Assembly (NCBI GenBank): GCA_025359105.1
Contig: JANYHK010000107.1
Location: 1-44,025 of the forward strand
Source: Myxococcales bacterium
Lineage (GTDB): Bacteria > Myxococcota_A > Polyangia > Polyangiales > Polyangiaceae
Direction: 5' to 3'
Length of the DNA: 44,025 nt
Part shown: positions 13,201 to 22,638 of the stretch, piece after piece
How positions within the stretch are numbered: position 1 is the stretch's first letter
How the letters are laid out: every line of letters begins with the position of its first letter
Notes under the pieces: generated by a model
What the model was told of the DNA's origin: nothing
Databases searched by the model: none
Seen by the model: the letters and a program-made list of their open reading frames with translations, nothing else
Made by a program: the position numbers and the translations under genes

Positions 13201-15091
13201 GCAGAGGGAGACCCGGGCCATCGCCGCCGAGAAGCTCGGGGACCTGTGCGCCGACGACGCGCGCGGAGCGGAGCATTGGGAGCACGCCGCGATGGATTGG
13301 CTCGAGCTCGGCGACGGCACGCGGGGCGAAGCGGCGCTCGACCGGGCATTCGCCCGCGATCCGACGCGCGCCGTCGCCTTCGACAAGCTGTTCCGCCGGG
13401 TACGCGAGCGCAAGGACGGCGCCAAGCTGCTCGCGATCACGTCACGCCGTCTCGAGGTCGCCGACGATCCGGCGGAGATGACCAAGCTCTTTTGGGAGCA
13501 AGCGCGCGTCCTCCGCGAGCGCGGCGACAACGACGCGGCGCTGAAGGCGCTCGAGCACGTGACGATGCTCGAGCCCGACCACGTCGGCGCCCTCGCGCTC
13601 ACCGGCGAGATCGCCATCCGTCGTGGGCTCTTCGAGGAGGCGGCGACCGCACTGGCGCGCTTGTCGACGCTCGAGGCCGCGCCGCCGAAGAACCGGGTCA
13701 CCGCCGGTGTGGCTGCCGTGGATCTCTACGAGAACAAGCTCGATCGTCACGACAAGGCGCTGGAGGTGCTGCTGGTCCTCCACCGCGCGAAGCTCACCAC
13801 ACTGCCCGTCCGCGAGCGGTTGGCGCGCGCCGCCGGCCGCACTGGCGCGTGGCGCGAGGCGACCGGGATTCTCGAGGAGCTCATGATGGAGCGCCCCGAG
13901 CCCAGCGGCCGCGTCGAGGCCGCACGCCTGGCGATGGCCATCTACCGGGACCGGTTGGGCGACGCGAACGCGGCGCGCAACGCCATCGCCAAGCTCCTCG
14001 ACGAGGTGCCTGGCGACGGCGAGGCGGTCGACATGCTCATGTCGATCGACCTCGAGGCCACCGCCAAGCGGCGCCTCCTCGATCGCGCGCGCTACGCGGT
14101 CGTCGAGCAAGTGCAGCAAAGGCCGACCGACCTGCCCCTCGTGCGCCGGCTGTCGAACATGTCGCGCGCGCTGGGGGACGACGCCGTCTGGCAGGCCGCG
14201 CTCTCGGTGTCGATCGCGCTCGGCGAGCAAGAGCCACACGCGGTGACGTCGCTCATGCAGCTGTCCTCGCGCAAGCCGCGCATGCCGCAGATGGCACTGA
14301 ACGACGCGATCCTCCGCGGCGTCCTGGCGCCGGGCGACGACGGACCTGTCGCGGTGCTCTTCTCGCTCCTGGCTCCGACGCTGGCCGAGGCCCTCGGCCC
14401 CTCGCTCGCCGCCGCCGGCGTCACCAAGAAGGACAAAGTCGACCCGCGCTCGGGCCTCGCCGTGCGAAACGAGATCGCGTCGTGGGCGGGCGCGTTCGGC
14501 TTTCGAGAGTTCGACCTCTACGTCGGCGGCAAGGACCCCCTGAGCGTCGTCGGAATTCCCGGCGACGTCCCGGCGCTCGTCATCGGCGCGCAGGTGAACG
14601 CGCCGCTGTTGCCGGGAACGCGCGGGCGCATCGCGCGCGAGCTACTCGCCGTGCTCCGCGGCTCGACGATCACGCGGTGGCGAGACGACACGACCATCGC
14701 CGCCATCGTCGTCGCCGCGTGCAACCTCGCCGAGGTCCGCGTCGAGGCGCCGCCCTACGCGATGCTCGCCGAGGTGGAGAAGCTCATCTCGAAGGCGATC
14801 GCGCGCAAGACCAAGAAGGCCATCGCCGAGGTCTGCCGCACCGTCGTCGCGTCGCGCGCCGACGCGCGCGCATGGGCTCACCGCGCCCTCGCCAGCCACA
14901 ACCGGGTCGCCGCGGTCGCGTCGGGCGATGCCACGGCGGTCATCCTCGACCTCACCGGCCAGCCACTCGAGCGCCTGCCCGCGCTCGTCTCGGGCGACTC
15001 GCGCGTCGAGGAGCTCATTCGCTTCGTCTTGTCACCGCCTTACGTCGAGCTCCGTCGCTCGCTCGGCCTGGAAGGACCGGTGGCGCCGTGA
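10232..15091 (+). CDS. Giant TPR-repeat protein A (1619 aa)
   Basis: The protein is cytoplasmic by appearance: no signal peptide or membrane segment. It consists almost entirely of helical hairpins of TPR type, Ala/Arg/Glu-rich. Examples are SAGDETDAAKEYLAAYNSDP near residue 60, and about 950-1150 where the units are clearest (WEQARVLRERGDNDAALKAL, LEPDHVGALALTGEIAIRRG). Residues about 1376-1619 form a different domain: beta strands (FDLYVGGKDPLSVVG, PALVIG), then hydrophobic helices, ending in RVEELIRFVLSPPYVELRRS. That domain has a clear counterpart in the next protein. The stop overlaps the next start in GTGA (15088-15091), so the two are translationally coupled. The function is unknown; a scaffold or regulator of protein assembly is a guess. 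Confidence 0.88.
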   Translation: MAERHPPETIMPAAPAEAMHEIEGTLAQLRAEVAGTTDKSRQARLLGEIGELLESAGDETDAAKEYLAAYNSDPAFREPLEGLVRLLERRRSLKNLGKIVDALHRSAQLPEEKARALLAKAAHLEDATQDLAAAKGAALEAAEIPPPEPEAAQAWLMLEMLAAKLSDAPLREQAIHERAKHAGDPTWRALLQVDLAKLRAAAGDVEGALAALEAARQADTQTTYAALGAIERLVRAEPGLAGSDEAVSRARIFGETLEAQAKLLHEAIKDPARGDALGVPRWVRAPTYLAGAWLRASDTRRAAGQVAEAAALLDDAMRLVADTGPVGASLEPALMNARIRIAELVGDTALASTLAKRRLENEKDGGVAAALAMRVAEHAASEGDADAALDALLEAIRHDPACIPARALQLDLLADGADPSIFAGQLEAFAEHLTVDDARGRAYLLAAYVWGVRAKDSAGAKAALAQAGSAQVPPVVLARVARAIASAGGDSAWFDETTQRLVAASAPDAPGDARTKADDEEIAQAWFQVVRGALARGDAAATTAALQKLGASEGGAWLARALEAFLPESAAGVDPARRRAAIDEMGSLATDPDLARGMGLVAAMRAHRAGDRERAREKLRELAEAHGGDELIATYLADLERAGGDGKRAADAAAACAVQTPDAELAAALLIEAGFERWRHGDRAGALAALEEAVHRAPAAAKVVLGWAARGSGDGSVEARRIALERAADAGTDARVIALERFATEATGGAPHDALAALSDLEKRTAGGASHDEELALAAAIARVAWPPAVADPGAIEGALKDLERSGPDAKIFAAAERVRLAREGDPESVAEAAKSWFDVGGGVPAALEWLAGAMATGEADREVAARVALAETVKGAAGIQLHAGVAIARFVRDGGDIPFARGTTAAVRLTNLELSPPGCDPRRRTAALVDLHAAIGDESRYDALGLAGWSMLATGNAETALDMFAKVTTRRPNDLASWEGLRSAADACEQRETRAIAAEKLGDLCADDARGAEHWEHAAMDWLELGDGTRGEAALDRAFARDPTRAVAFDKLFRRVRERKDGAKLLAITSRRLEVADDPAEMTKLFWEQARVLRERGDNDAALKALEHVTMLEPDHVGALALTGEIAIRRGLFEEAATALARLSTLEAAPPKNRVTAGVAAVDLYENKLDRHDKALEVLLVLHRAKLTTLPVRERLARAAGRTGAWREATGILEELMMERPEPSGRVEAARLAMAIYRDRLGDANAARNAIAKLLDEVPGDGEAVDMLMSIDLEATAKRRLLDRARYAVVEQVQQRPTDLPLVRRLSNMSRALGDDAVWQAALSVSIALGEQEPHAVTSLMQLSSRKPRMPQMALNDAILRGVLAPGDDGPVAVLFSLLAPTLAEALGPSLAAAGVTKKDKVDPRSGLAVRNEIASWAGAFGFREFDLYVGGKDPLSVVGIPGDVPALVIGAQVNAPLLPGTRGRIARELLAVLRGSTITRWRDDTTIAAIVVAACNLAEVRVEAPPYAMLAEVEKLISKAIARKTKKAIAEVCRTVVASRADARAWAHRALASHNRVAAVASGDATAVILDLTGQPLERLPALVSGDSRVEELIRFVLSPPYVELRRSLGLEGPVAP

Positions 15092-18000
15092 CGGACAAGA
15101 AGCCGCCGCTCGACTTCGGGCTCGAGGACCTCGACTGGGACGCGGCCATCGCCGAGTGGGACCAGAACACCGTCGTCCCCGGGGGGCCGGAGAGCCCGAG
15201 TGCGTACAAGGCGCCTGCGTCTGGAGCTGCGCCTGCCCCCGCGCTTTCCCCCCCCACCGCGCGAGCGCTCGAGGAGAAGACGAGCGAGCACAAGGCGCCG
15301 ATCACCGCGCGTCCCTCCGGCTCCGGCACCGAGGCGGAGGTGGAGGACCCCACGATCGGTCTGCGCTCGCCGGGCGCTCCGCGCCCCGCGGCGAGCGGCG
15401 GGCTGGGACAGCTGTTCAAGGGGCGTGACGGCAGCCGCGAAGCGGACGCCTCGGCCGACGAGATTGGTGAGACGACGCGCCAGTCGAAGGCGCCCCCGCC
15501 CGCTCAGCTCCCCGAGCTCCCCCAGCCCCCCCCCGCCCCGACCACCGAGGACCAGGGGATCGACGAGGAGCTCCTGAGCAAGACCGTCGCCGCGCCCGAC
15601 GGAGACGCCGCCATCGACGCGCTCCTCACTGTGAGCTCCGAGGGTGACGAGGACGGGCCCCAGGACGCCAACACGGTCGACGCCGCGATCTTCGCTGGCA
15701 TCCCCGCCGATGACGACGCGCCGACCCAGTACATCCGCGGCAAGGCGTCACCACCCCGCCCTGCGCCTGCGCCGACGGTCACGCGGCGGCCCGAGGACTC
15801 GCCGCCTGCTTCGCAAGGCGGAAGCGATCTCGCAGAGACGATAGAGGGCGCAGCCGCTCGGCCTCCGGATTCGGGGCGTACCGGCACGTACGTCCGGAAG
15901 GAAGACGAGGACGCACCGACACGTCTCCGCAACCGTTCCGAGCTCCCGTCGATCCGCCCGCCCGAGGAGCCGGAGGTGGAAGCCCCCGCACCGCCCACGT
16001 TCGACAACGAACGGGCGGCACGCGATCTGCTCGACGACGACGCGAAGGCCGCCATTTTCGAACGCGCTCAGTGGTTCGAGGAGGAGGGGCGCGCGATGAC
16101 GGACCCGGCGCTCGGCGCTCGTACGCTCGTCACGGCGAGCGAGCTCTTCGCGATGTGCGGCAACCTCGACGACGCGACGCGCCTCGCGATGGAGGCACGC
16201 GACGTCGACCCGCGCCAGCCACTGGCTCACTGGCAGGCGCGCGCGCTCTTGCCGCGTGGCATGGACGTCGGCACCGTCGTCGCCGCGCTCGACAGCGAAG
16301 CGCGCCAAACGTCGAGCGGGCCGCATCGTCTGCACACGTTCCTCGTGGGCGCCGAGCACCTTCACCTGGCGGCTGACGACGACGGGGCCGCGCGCCGACT
16401 CGAACAAGCGGCCCGCCTCGTTCCCGACGACGCGCGGGCGTACACGACGCGCGCCGCGCGCGCCCTCTCGCGCAACGACTACGTGAACCCCGCGCTGCGC
16501 TCGGCGGAGGCCTCGGCCCTGGCGAGCCTCTCGCTGGGCGTGGGGACGGCGCTGCGCCTGAGGGGCGCCGAGCGGTCCGACGGCGATGCGGGGGAAATTC
16601 TCCCCAACGATTCGCTCCGGCGCGCCCGCGAGGCGATGCACGACTCGGACTTCGGTACGGCCGCGACGTTGCTCGCCGAGCTCGTCGCCGTGCCGGAGCT
16701 CGCGAAGGCCTCGAGCTGGCTCGCCGCTGCGCTCGGCATGACCCAGGACGCGACGCGCACGTACGCTGCGAGCTGGCTGAAGAGGCTGCTCGGCACCGAC
16801 GACGCCCTGGCGCGCCGGGCGATCGCCGCGCTGGGCGTCGAGATCGGCGATGGCGCGCTCGTCGATGCGGTCACGAGCGAGGGCGACGCGTTCGCTCCGC
16901 ACGAGCGCGCGACGCTGGCCGCCCTCATGCGCCTCCCGCTGCCACAGGGCGACACCGAGCTCACGGCCATCGAGGGGGACGGGAGCATGGCGGCGCTGGC
17001 GTCCGCGGTGGCGGCGGTGGGCCTGCCCTCGTCGGCCGCGGACCTTCGCGCCCGAGCGAAGCATGCGGCCGGCCGAGAGAGCTCGCGCAAGCTCGTCACC
17101 CTCGGGCGCTTGCTCGGGACGGAAGCGAGCGACGAGGACCTCGACGCGGCGGTGCATGCGGCCGAGGGCGAAGAATCCGCGCGCGCCATCGCGCTCGAGC
17201 TGGCGGCGCGGGCCGGTCGATTCGACGAGGTGGCGGGCACCCTGGCGACGTGGTCGGACGGTGGCGACGCGCGCCATACGCGCGACCGGCAGCTGGCCGC
17301 CGGGCTCGTCGCCGAGCGCGCGGGGCAGCGCGAGCGGGCCGTCGAGGCGTACCGCGCGGCGATCCAGGCCGATCATGCGTGCGAGCCTGCGGTGCGCGCC
17401 GAGATGGATCTCGCACCCGGCGCCGACGCCGAGCTGCTACTCGAGGAGCTCGCCGCCGCCACGGTCGACCCGCTCCGCGCTGCGCTCCTCCGCCTCGAAT
17501 CGATCACGCGTGGCGCGAGCCACGACGAGCCCACGGCGCTCGCCCGCCTCGACGCGGTCAACAAGGCGGCCCCCACCCTGCCCTTCGCCACGTTCCTCGC
17601 CGAGCGCGTCGCGCGCCACAGTGGCAACGTCGACGAGGTCCTGCGCTGGATCCGCGAGCGGCGCACCCAGGCGACCGACCCGCTCGAGAGCGCTCTCGAC
17701 GCGGTGCGCGAGGCCCTTCTCGTCGCCGACGGCGAGCCGGAGGTCGCGTCCGAGCGCCTCGCCGAGGCCCACAACGCGCGTCCGGAGGACGTCGCGCTCC
17801 GCGAGCTCTTCGAGCGCCTGTCGGCGGAGCCGCTCACCGATCGCGCGAGCTGGAGAGAGACACGCGCGCAGTCGGCCGTCGGGCCGTCTCAGGCGCTCCT
17901 CTTCACGGAGGCCGCATACGAGTACGAGCGTGCAGGCGACAAGGAATCGTTCCTCCGCGCGGCGCAGGCCGCGTGCCAAAGCGGCGACACCGGCCTCGGC

Positions 18001-20577
18001 CGTTTGGCCCTCGAGCGCGCAGAGGTCGAGGCCGGCGCCGCCGGACGCCTCGCCGACGAGCTCCTCACGCGGGCGCGCGAAACCGAGGACGCCCACGAGC
18101 GACGGGAGGCGTACGAGCGGCTGGCCGACCTCGACGCCGTCGGTCGCGGCGATCCCGCGAGCGCCGTGCTGTGGCACCGCGCGATCCTCGAGTTCGAGCC
18201 GCTCCACCAGCCGAGCCTTCGCTACGTAGAGCACGCCTACGTCGATGGCGGCCGCGACGGTGAGCTGGAGCCGATCGCGTCTTCGATCGCGAGGGCGCTC
18301 GCCGGCTCGAACGGCGGCGAGTGCGCGGCCCACGCCGAGCTCGCGGCGCGCTTGCGGATGAAGGGCGGCGCCGACGACGCGTGGGAGTCCACGCGCGAGA
18401 TGGCGGAGCTGGCCGCCGCGCAGACCGAGCCCCCGCTGTGGGCCTTGCGCCTCGTCAACGCACACGCGCGCGCGCAGAAGAACCCGGAGCGCGTCCTCAT
18501 GACGACGCTGGCCCTCGTGCCGAAGACCGGCCGTCCCGCCGAGCTGGCCGCGCTGCACGTGCGCGCCGGAGACGCTGCTGCCCAGCAGGACAACCCGGAT
18601 CTCGCGCGCGGCTTGCTCGAGCGCGCGGTGAAGGAGGACCCGGGTGACGTCGTCGCGTGGGGCATGCTCGCGCAGGCCCGCCACCGCTCGAAGGACATGC
18701 GCGGCGCCGCCGAGGCGGGCGAGTCGCTTGCCCGAACGAGCGCCGTGCCGCGGCACCAGCTCCTCGCCTGGTACGACGCCGCGCGCATGTGGGCCGACGA
18801 CCTCGCCGAGCCCGATCGCAGCGTGTATTGCCTGGAGCAAGCCGCCCAGCTCGACGTCGCCTACGAAGACGTCTTCGCGCGTCTCTCGGCGCTGTACGGC
18901 AAGCGCGGCGCCCGTGAGGAGCTCGCGGCGCTGCTGGCGAAGCGAATCGCGGTCGTCTCGTCGCCCGAGGAGAAGGTGGAGCTCGAGGTCGAGCGCGGTC
19001 GAGCGCTCATGGACGTGGGCGATCCCGACGGCGCGCGCGCGGCCCTGAAGAGCGCCCTCGCCGAGAAGCCCGATCACGTCGCCGCGCTCGGCGCGTACGC
19101 CGACCTCTGCGCCGCCGCCTCCGAGTGGGACGAGGCCGAGCAGGCGTGGGTTCGCCTCGCGCGCTCGGTGCCCGTCCCGGAGGAGCAGCGCGACGTCTAC
19201 CGCAAGCTCGGCGAGCTGTACGCCGTGCACGCGGTGAACCTGGCGCGCGCGGAGGTCGCCTTCAAGGAGGTGCTGAAGCGCGCGCCAGGCGACGTCTCCT
19301 CGATGGAGCGCCTCGTCAACGTGTACGCGCGGCAGAACGACGCCGCCAAGGCCATCGACATGCAGCAGCAGCTCATCGCGATGTCCAGCGACGCGGAGGC
19401 CAAGCGCAAGCGCCAGGTCGAGCTCGCGTCCCTCTACGACGAGGTCGGCCACGACGCGCGCAAGGCGGAGCAGACGCTCGAGGCGGTGCGCCGCGAGGCC
19501 CCGACCGACGTCGGCATTCTCCGCGCGCTTGCCGAGTTCTACATGCGGCACAAGCAGATGCCGGCGGTGAACATCCTCCTCGATCGCGCGGCGACCGATG
19601 CCCGGCGCGCGCTCGTCGCCGGGCGCTTCGCCTCGAGCGCGTTCGAGGTGCTGAAGACCGTGTACGATCTGCGCGCCCGCAAGGACGCCGCGCGCGTCGT
19701 CGGTTCGACGCTCGCCGCCTTCGAGGCGCGCCCGTCCCCCCTCCGCGGCGGCGACACGAGGGCGGCCGATCCGCGCCTCGACGATCTCCTCGCGCCCGAG
19801 CTCCTGACCCCTGCGCTCCGTGCGCTCCTCGCCCGGACCGGCGATGCGCTCGATGCGGCGTCACCTCTCGACCTGCGCGCGCTCCAGGCGGCGCAGCTGC
19901 CTGCGAGCGCCAGCGCGCTGCAGCAGGTGCTAGGCCAGCTCGCCCACCAGATGGGCGTGGGGCCGGTGCAGGCCCTCGTCTCGCCCAAGCTCGGCCTGAG
20001 CTGCGTTCCCTGCGGGTCCAGCCCACCGATGATCGTCCTCGGCGAAGGTTTGCTCGACGTGACGAACGACGCCGCACGCCTTTTTCTGCTCCTGCGCGCG
20101 CTGAAGCTCGTGCAGGCGCGGGCCTCGGCCATCGTCCGCACCCCCGCCGCCGACATGGGTGTGCTCATGGTGGCGTGGCTCCAGCTCTTCAACCCCCAGT
20201 GGCGTCCCGACGGGTTCGACCCCAAGGTCCTCTCCGACGCGTCGCGGCGTCTCCAGCGAGGCCTCCCCCGGCAGCTGCCGCCCGACGTCGGCGTCATCGC
20301 CCTCGAGGTCGCCGGCTCCGTCGGCATGCACGGCGCGGCGCTCGGCGCGGCGACCATCGGCTGGGCCAATCACATGGCGCTCCTCGCGATCGGCGATCCG
20401 GCGGCCGCCTTCGACGGCATCGCCTGGAGCATGGGGAGCAAGGACGGCGCTCCCGGGACCGCGCAGGATCGCGCCGCCTGGGCCACCCGCACCGGGGAGG
20501 TCAAAGATCTCATCGCGTTCAGCGTCACCGACGCCTACGCCGAGGCCCGCACCCGCCTCGGCCTCGACAGGCTCTGA
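15088..20577 (+). CDS. Giant TPR-repeat protein B (1829 aa) with disordered Thr-motif N-terminus
   Basis: Start GTG 15088 overlaps the stop of protein A. Residues 1-305 are low-complexity, acidic and Pro-rich, with repeated short Thr motifs (T28 NTVV, T89 PTIG, T166 KTVA, T196 NTVD, T213 PTQY, T251 ETIE, T267 GTYV, T278 PTRL). Residues about 306-1575 are TPR-like helical repeats, clearest after about 1150 (DNPDLARGLLERAVKEDPGD, AEQAWVRLARSVPVPEEQRD). Residues about 1577-1829 match the C-terminal domain of protein A in order and spacing, ending EVKDLIAFSVTDAYAEARTR. No signal or membrane segment is visible. The long upstream open frame beginning at 13165 is antisense-like noise in another frame. 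The two genes form one transcription unit and probably one complex. Confidence 0.88.
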   Translation: MTDKKPPLDFGLEDLDWDAAIAEWDQNTVVPGGPESPSAYKAPASGAAPAPALSPPTARALEEKTSEHKAPITARPSGSGTEAEVEDPTIGLRSPGAPRPAASGGLGQLFKGRDGSREADASADEIGETTRQSKAPPPAQLPELPQPPPAPTTEDQGIDEELLSKTVAAPDGDAAIDALLTVSSEGDEDGPQDANTVDAAIFAGIPADDDAPTQYIRGKASPPRPAPAPTVTRRPEDSPPASQGGSDLAETIEGAAARPPDSGRTGTYVRKEDEDAPTRLRNRSELPSIRPPEEPEVEAPAPPTFDNERAARDLLDDDAKAAIFERAQWFEEEGRAMTDPALGARTLVTASELFAMCGNLDDATRLAMEARDVDPRQPLAHWQARALLPRGMDVGTVVAALDSEARQTSSGPHRLHTFLVGAEHLHLAADDDGAARRLEQAARLVPDDARAYTTRAARALSRNDYVNPALRSAEASALASLSLGVGTALRLRGAERSDGDAGEILPNDSLRRAREAMHDSDFGTAATLLAELVAVPELAKASSWLAAALGMTQDATRTYAASWLKRLLGTDDALARRAIAALGVEIGDGALVDAVTSEGDAFAPHERATLAALMRLPLPQGDTELTAIEGDGSMAALASAVAAVGLPSSAADLRARAKHAAGRESSRKLVTLGRLLGTEASDEDLDAAVHAAEGEESARAIALELAARAGRFDEVAGTLATWSDGGDARHTRDRQLAAGLVAERAGQRERAVEAYRAAIQADHACEPAVRAEMDLAPGADAELLLEELAAATVDPLRAALLRLESITRGASHDEPTALARLDAVNKAAPTLPFATFLAERVARHSGNVDEVLRWIRERRTQATDPLESALDAVREALLVADGEPEVASERLAEAHNARPEDVALRELFERLSAEPLTDRASWRETRAQSAVGPSQALLFTEAAYEYERAGDKESFLRAAQAACQSGDTGLGRLALERAEVEAGAAGRLADELLTRARETEDAHERREAYERLADLDAVGRGDPASAVLWHRAILEFEPLHQPSLRYVEHAYVDGGRDGELEPIASSIARALAGSNGGECAAHAELAARLRMKGGADDAWESTREMAELAAAQTEPPLWALRLVNAHARAQKNPERVLMTTLALVPKTGRPAELAALHVRAGDAAAQQDNPDLARGLLERAVKEDPGDVVAWGMLAQARHRSKDMRGAAEAGESLARTSAVPRHQLLAWYDAARMWADDLAEPDRSVYCLEQAAQLDVAYEDVFARLSALYGKRGAREELAALLAKRIAVVSSPEEKVELEVERGRALMDVGDPDGARAALKSALAEKPDHVAALGAYADLCAAASEWDEAEQAWVRLARSVPVPEEQRDVYRKLGELYAVHAVNLARAEVAFKEVLKRAPGDVSSMERLVNVYARQNDAAKAIDMQQQLIAMSSDAEAKRKRQVELASLYDEVGHDARKAEQTLEAVRREAPTDVGILRALAEFYMRHKQMPAVNILLDRAATDARRALVAGRFASSAFEVLKTVYDLRARKDAARVVGSTLAAFEARPSPLRGGDTRAADPRLDDLLAPELLTPALRALLARTGDALDAASPLDLRALQAAQLPASASALQQVLGQLAHQMGVGPVQALVSPKLGLSCVPCGSSPPMIVLGEGLLDVTNDAARLFLLLRALKLVQARASAIVRTPAADMGVLMVAWLQLFNPQWRPDGFDPKVLSDASRRLQRGLPRQLPPDVGVIALEVAGSVGMHGAALGAATIGWANHMALLAIGDPAAAFDGIAWSMGSKDGAPGTAQDRAAWATRTGEVKDLIAFSVTDAYAEARTRLGLDRL

Positions 20578-20756
20578 GATCGCGGCCCCCTGGCCCGGCG
20601 ACGCCCGGCACGACGCGGCGCGGCACGCCTCCCGTACACCGCGCGCGCACCCGCGCCCCCAGGTCCCCGCGACCATGGAGTTTTTCACTCCCCTTGCGTG
20701 CAAGAGCCCCAGAGGCTAAGAAGCGCCCGGGGAAAACACGAGGAATTACGAGAATT

Positions 20757-22604
20757 ATGGCTACCTTGCCTCTCCGGAACATCGCGATCGTGGCTCACGT
20801 CGACCACGGCAAGACGACGCTCGTCGACCACATGCTTCGCCAGGCCGGCACGTTCCGTGAGAACGAGACGATGGTCGATCGCGTCATGGACTCGAACGAT
20901 CTCGAGCGCGAGCGCGGCATCACCATCCTCGCCAAGAACACGAGCGTGCGGTGGAAGGGCGTGAAGATCAACGTCGTCGACACCCCCGGCCACGCCGACT
21001 TCGGCGGCGAGGTCGAGCGCACGCTTCTCATGGCTGACGGCGCGCTCCTGCTCGTCGACGCGGCCGAGGGACCGCTCCCCCAGACCCGCTTCGTCCTCCG
21101 CAAGTGCCTCGAGCTCGGCTTCCCCGTGATCGTCGTCATCAACAAGATCGACCGCCAGGACGCCCGCCCCGACGAGGTCTACTCGGAGATCTTCGATCTG
21201 TTCTGCGACCTCGGCGCCACCGACGAGCAAACCGACTTTCCCATGGTCTACGCCGTCGGCAAGCTCGGCCTCGCCAAGCGCGACATGAAGGACGAAGCGA
21301 AGGATCTCGCGCCGCTCTTCGACATGATCCTCGAGAAGGTCCCCGCGCCCAAGGGCGACCTCGACGCGCCGCTGCAAATCCTCATCAACAACCTCGATCA
21401 CGACGACTACGTCGGCCGTCTCGCCGTCGGACGCATCGTGGCAGGCACGGTCAAGGCTAACCAGCCCGTCGGCATCATCAAGGACGGCGCGCAGATCAAG
21501 GGGACCATCAAGGTCCTGTCGACGTTCGAGGGCCTGAAGCGGACCCCGACGCAGGAGGCCGGCGCCGGTGAGCTCGTGGCGATCGCCGGCATCGAGGACG
21601 TGTACGTCGGTGACACCATCGTCGACTTGAGCCCGGGCTGGGAGACGCGCGCCCTGCCGCGCATCCACGTCGAGCAGCCGACGCTCAAGATGAAGATCGG
21701 CGTCAATACGTCGCCCTTCGCCGGTAAGTGCAAGCTGTCGAAGTTCCTGACCAGCCGTCAGCTCCGCGAGCGCCTCGTGCGCGAGACGCGGCGAAACCTG
21801 GCGATCCGGCTCGAGGAGAGCGACTCGCCGGACACGTTCACCCTCCTCGGCCGCGGCGAGCTCCAGCTCGCGATCCTGGTCGAGACGATGCGCCGCGAAG
21901 GCTACGAGATGCAGCTCGGCAACCCCGAGGTGGTCTTGAAGGTGACGGACGGCGTGACGTGCGAGCCGTTCGAGCTCGTCGTCGTCGACGTCCCCGACAG
22001 CTTCATCGGCGTCGTCACCGAGCGCCTCGGCGAGCGCAAGGGCCGCATGGTGAAGATGAGCAACCCCGGCTACGGACGAGCGCGCCTTGAATACCGCGTT
22101 CCCAGTCGCGGCCTCATCGGGTTCCGCGGCGAGTTCATGACCGCGACACGTGGCACCGGCCTCCTGAACACGATCTTCGACAGCTGGGAGCCGTGGGGCG
22201 GCACGATGATGAAGCGCCCGAATGGCGCCATCGTGTGCGATCGCGCCGGCGTCACGACGCCGTACGCGCTCTTCCACCTGCAGCCGCGTGGGAACTTCTT
22301 CCTCTCCCCCGGCGCCGCCGTCTACGAGGGGATGATCCTCGGCGAGCACAATCGCCCTAACGACACCGACGTCAACGCCATCCGAGAAAAAAAGCTCACC
22401 AACGTTCGAAACCACGGCAAGGACGAGAACACCGTGCTCGACGTCCCGCGCGTCCTGACGATCGAGACCGCGATGGAGTGGATCGACGCGGACGAGCTGG
22501 TCGAGGTGACGCCCGACGCGATCCGCGTGCGGAAGCAGATCCTGAAGATCAATATGCGCCCCCGAAGGTCCGAGGCCATCGAGGACAGCCAATCCGTCGA
22601 CTGA
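20757..22604 (+). CDS. typA: Ribosome-associated GTPase TypA/BipA
   Basis: TypA is a translational GTPase related to EF-G that aids ribosome assembly and stress adaptation. The 615 aa match the family. G1 is AHVDHGKT (13-20); further G motifs are [16 protein letters not shown] and NKIDR. Domain 2 ([20 protein letters not shown]) and the two alpha/beta domains typical of BipA follow ([40 protein letters not shown]). The C-terminal domain has [17 protein letters not shown] 20757 is chosen because the conserved N-terminus starts there; the long frame upstream is not protein-like. An AGGA lies about 12 nt before it. The 179-nt gap upstream contains only a small GGAGT/ACTCC hairpin (20677-20691) and likely the promoter. 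Confidence 0.98.
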   Translation: MATLPLRNIAIVAHVDHGKTTLVDHMLRQAGTFRENETMVDRVMDSNDLERERGITILAKNTSVRWKGVKINVVDTPGHADFGGEVERTLLMADGALLLVDAAEGPLPQTRFVLRKCLELGFPVIVVINKIDRQDARPDEVYSEIFDLFCDLGATDEQTDFPMVYAVGKLGLAKRDMKDEAKDLAPLFDMILEKVPAPKGDLDAPLQILINNLDHDDYVGRLAVGRIVAGTVKANQPVGIIKDGAQIKGTIKVLSTFEGLKRTPTQEAGAGELVAIAGIEDVYVGDTIVDLSPGWETRALPRIHVEQPTLKMKIGVNTSPFAGKCKLSKFLTSRQLRERLVRETRRNLAIRLEESDSPDTFTLLGRGELQLAILVETMRREGYEMQLGNPEVVLKVTDGVTCEPFELVVVDVPDSFIGVVTERLGERKGRMVKMSNPGYGRARLEYRVPSRGLIGFRGEFMTATRGTGLLNTIFDSWEPWGGTMMKRPNGAIVCDRAGVTTPYALFHLQPRGNFFLSPGAAVYEGMILGEHNRPNDTDVNAIREKKLTNVRNHGKDENTVLDVPRVLTIETAMEWIDADELVEVTPDAIRVRKQILKINMRPRRSEAIEDSQSVD

Positions 22605-22638
22605 GCCCGGGTTCGACTCCTCCCGAAATCTCCGTAGA

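Noticed and set aside
13165-15087. Upstream extension of the second TPR gene, giving a 2470-aa frame
   Set aside because: This part is in a different frame of the first TPR gene and is an Arg/Gly-rich shadow. The protein-like sequence starts at GTG 15088, overlapping the previous stop.
19125-20756. Upstream extension of typA, giving a 1159-aa frame
   Set aside because: It overlaps the TPR gene in another frame. Conserved TypA sequence starts at 20757.
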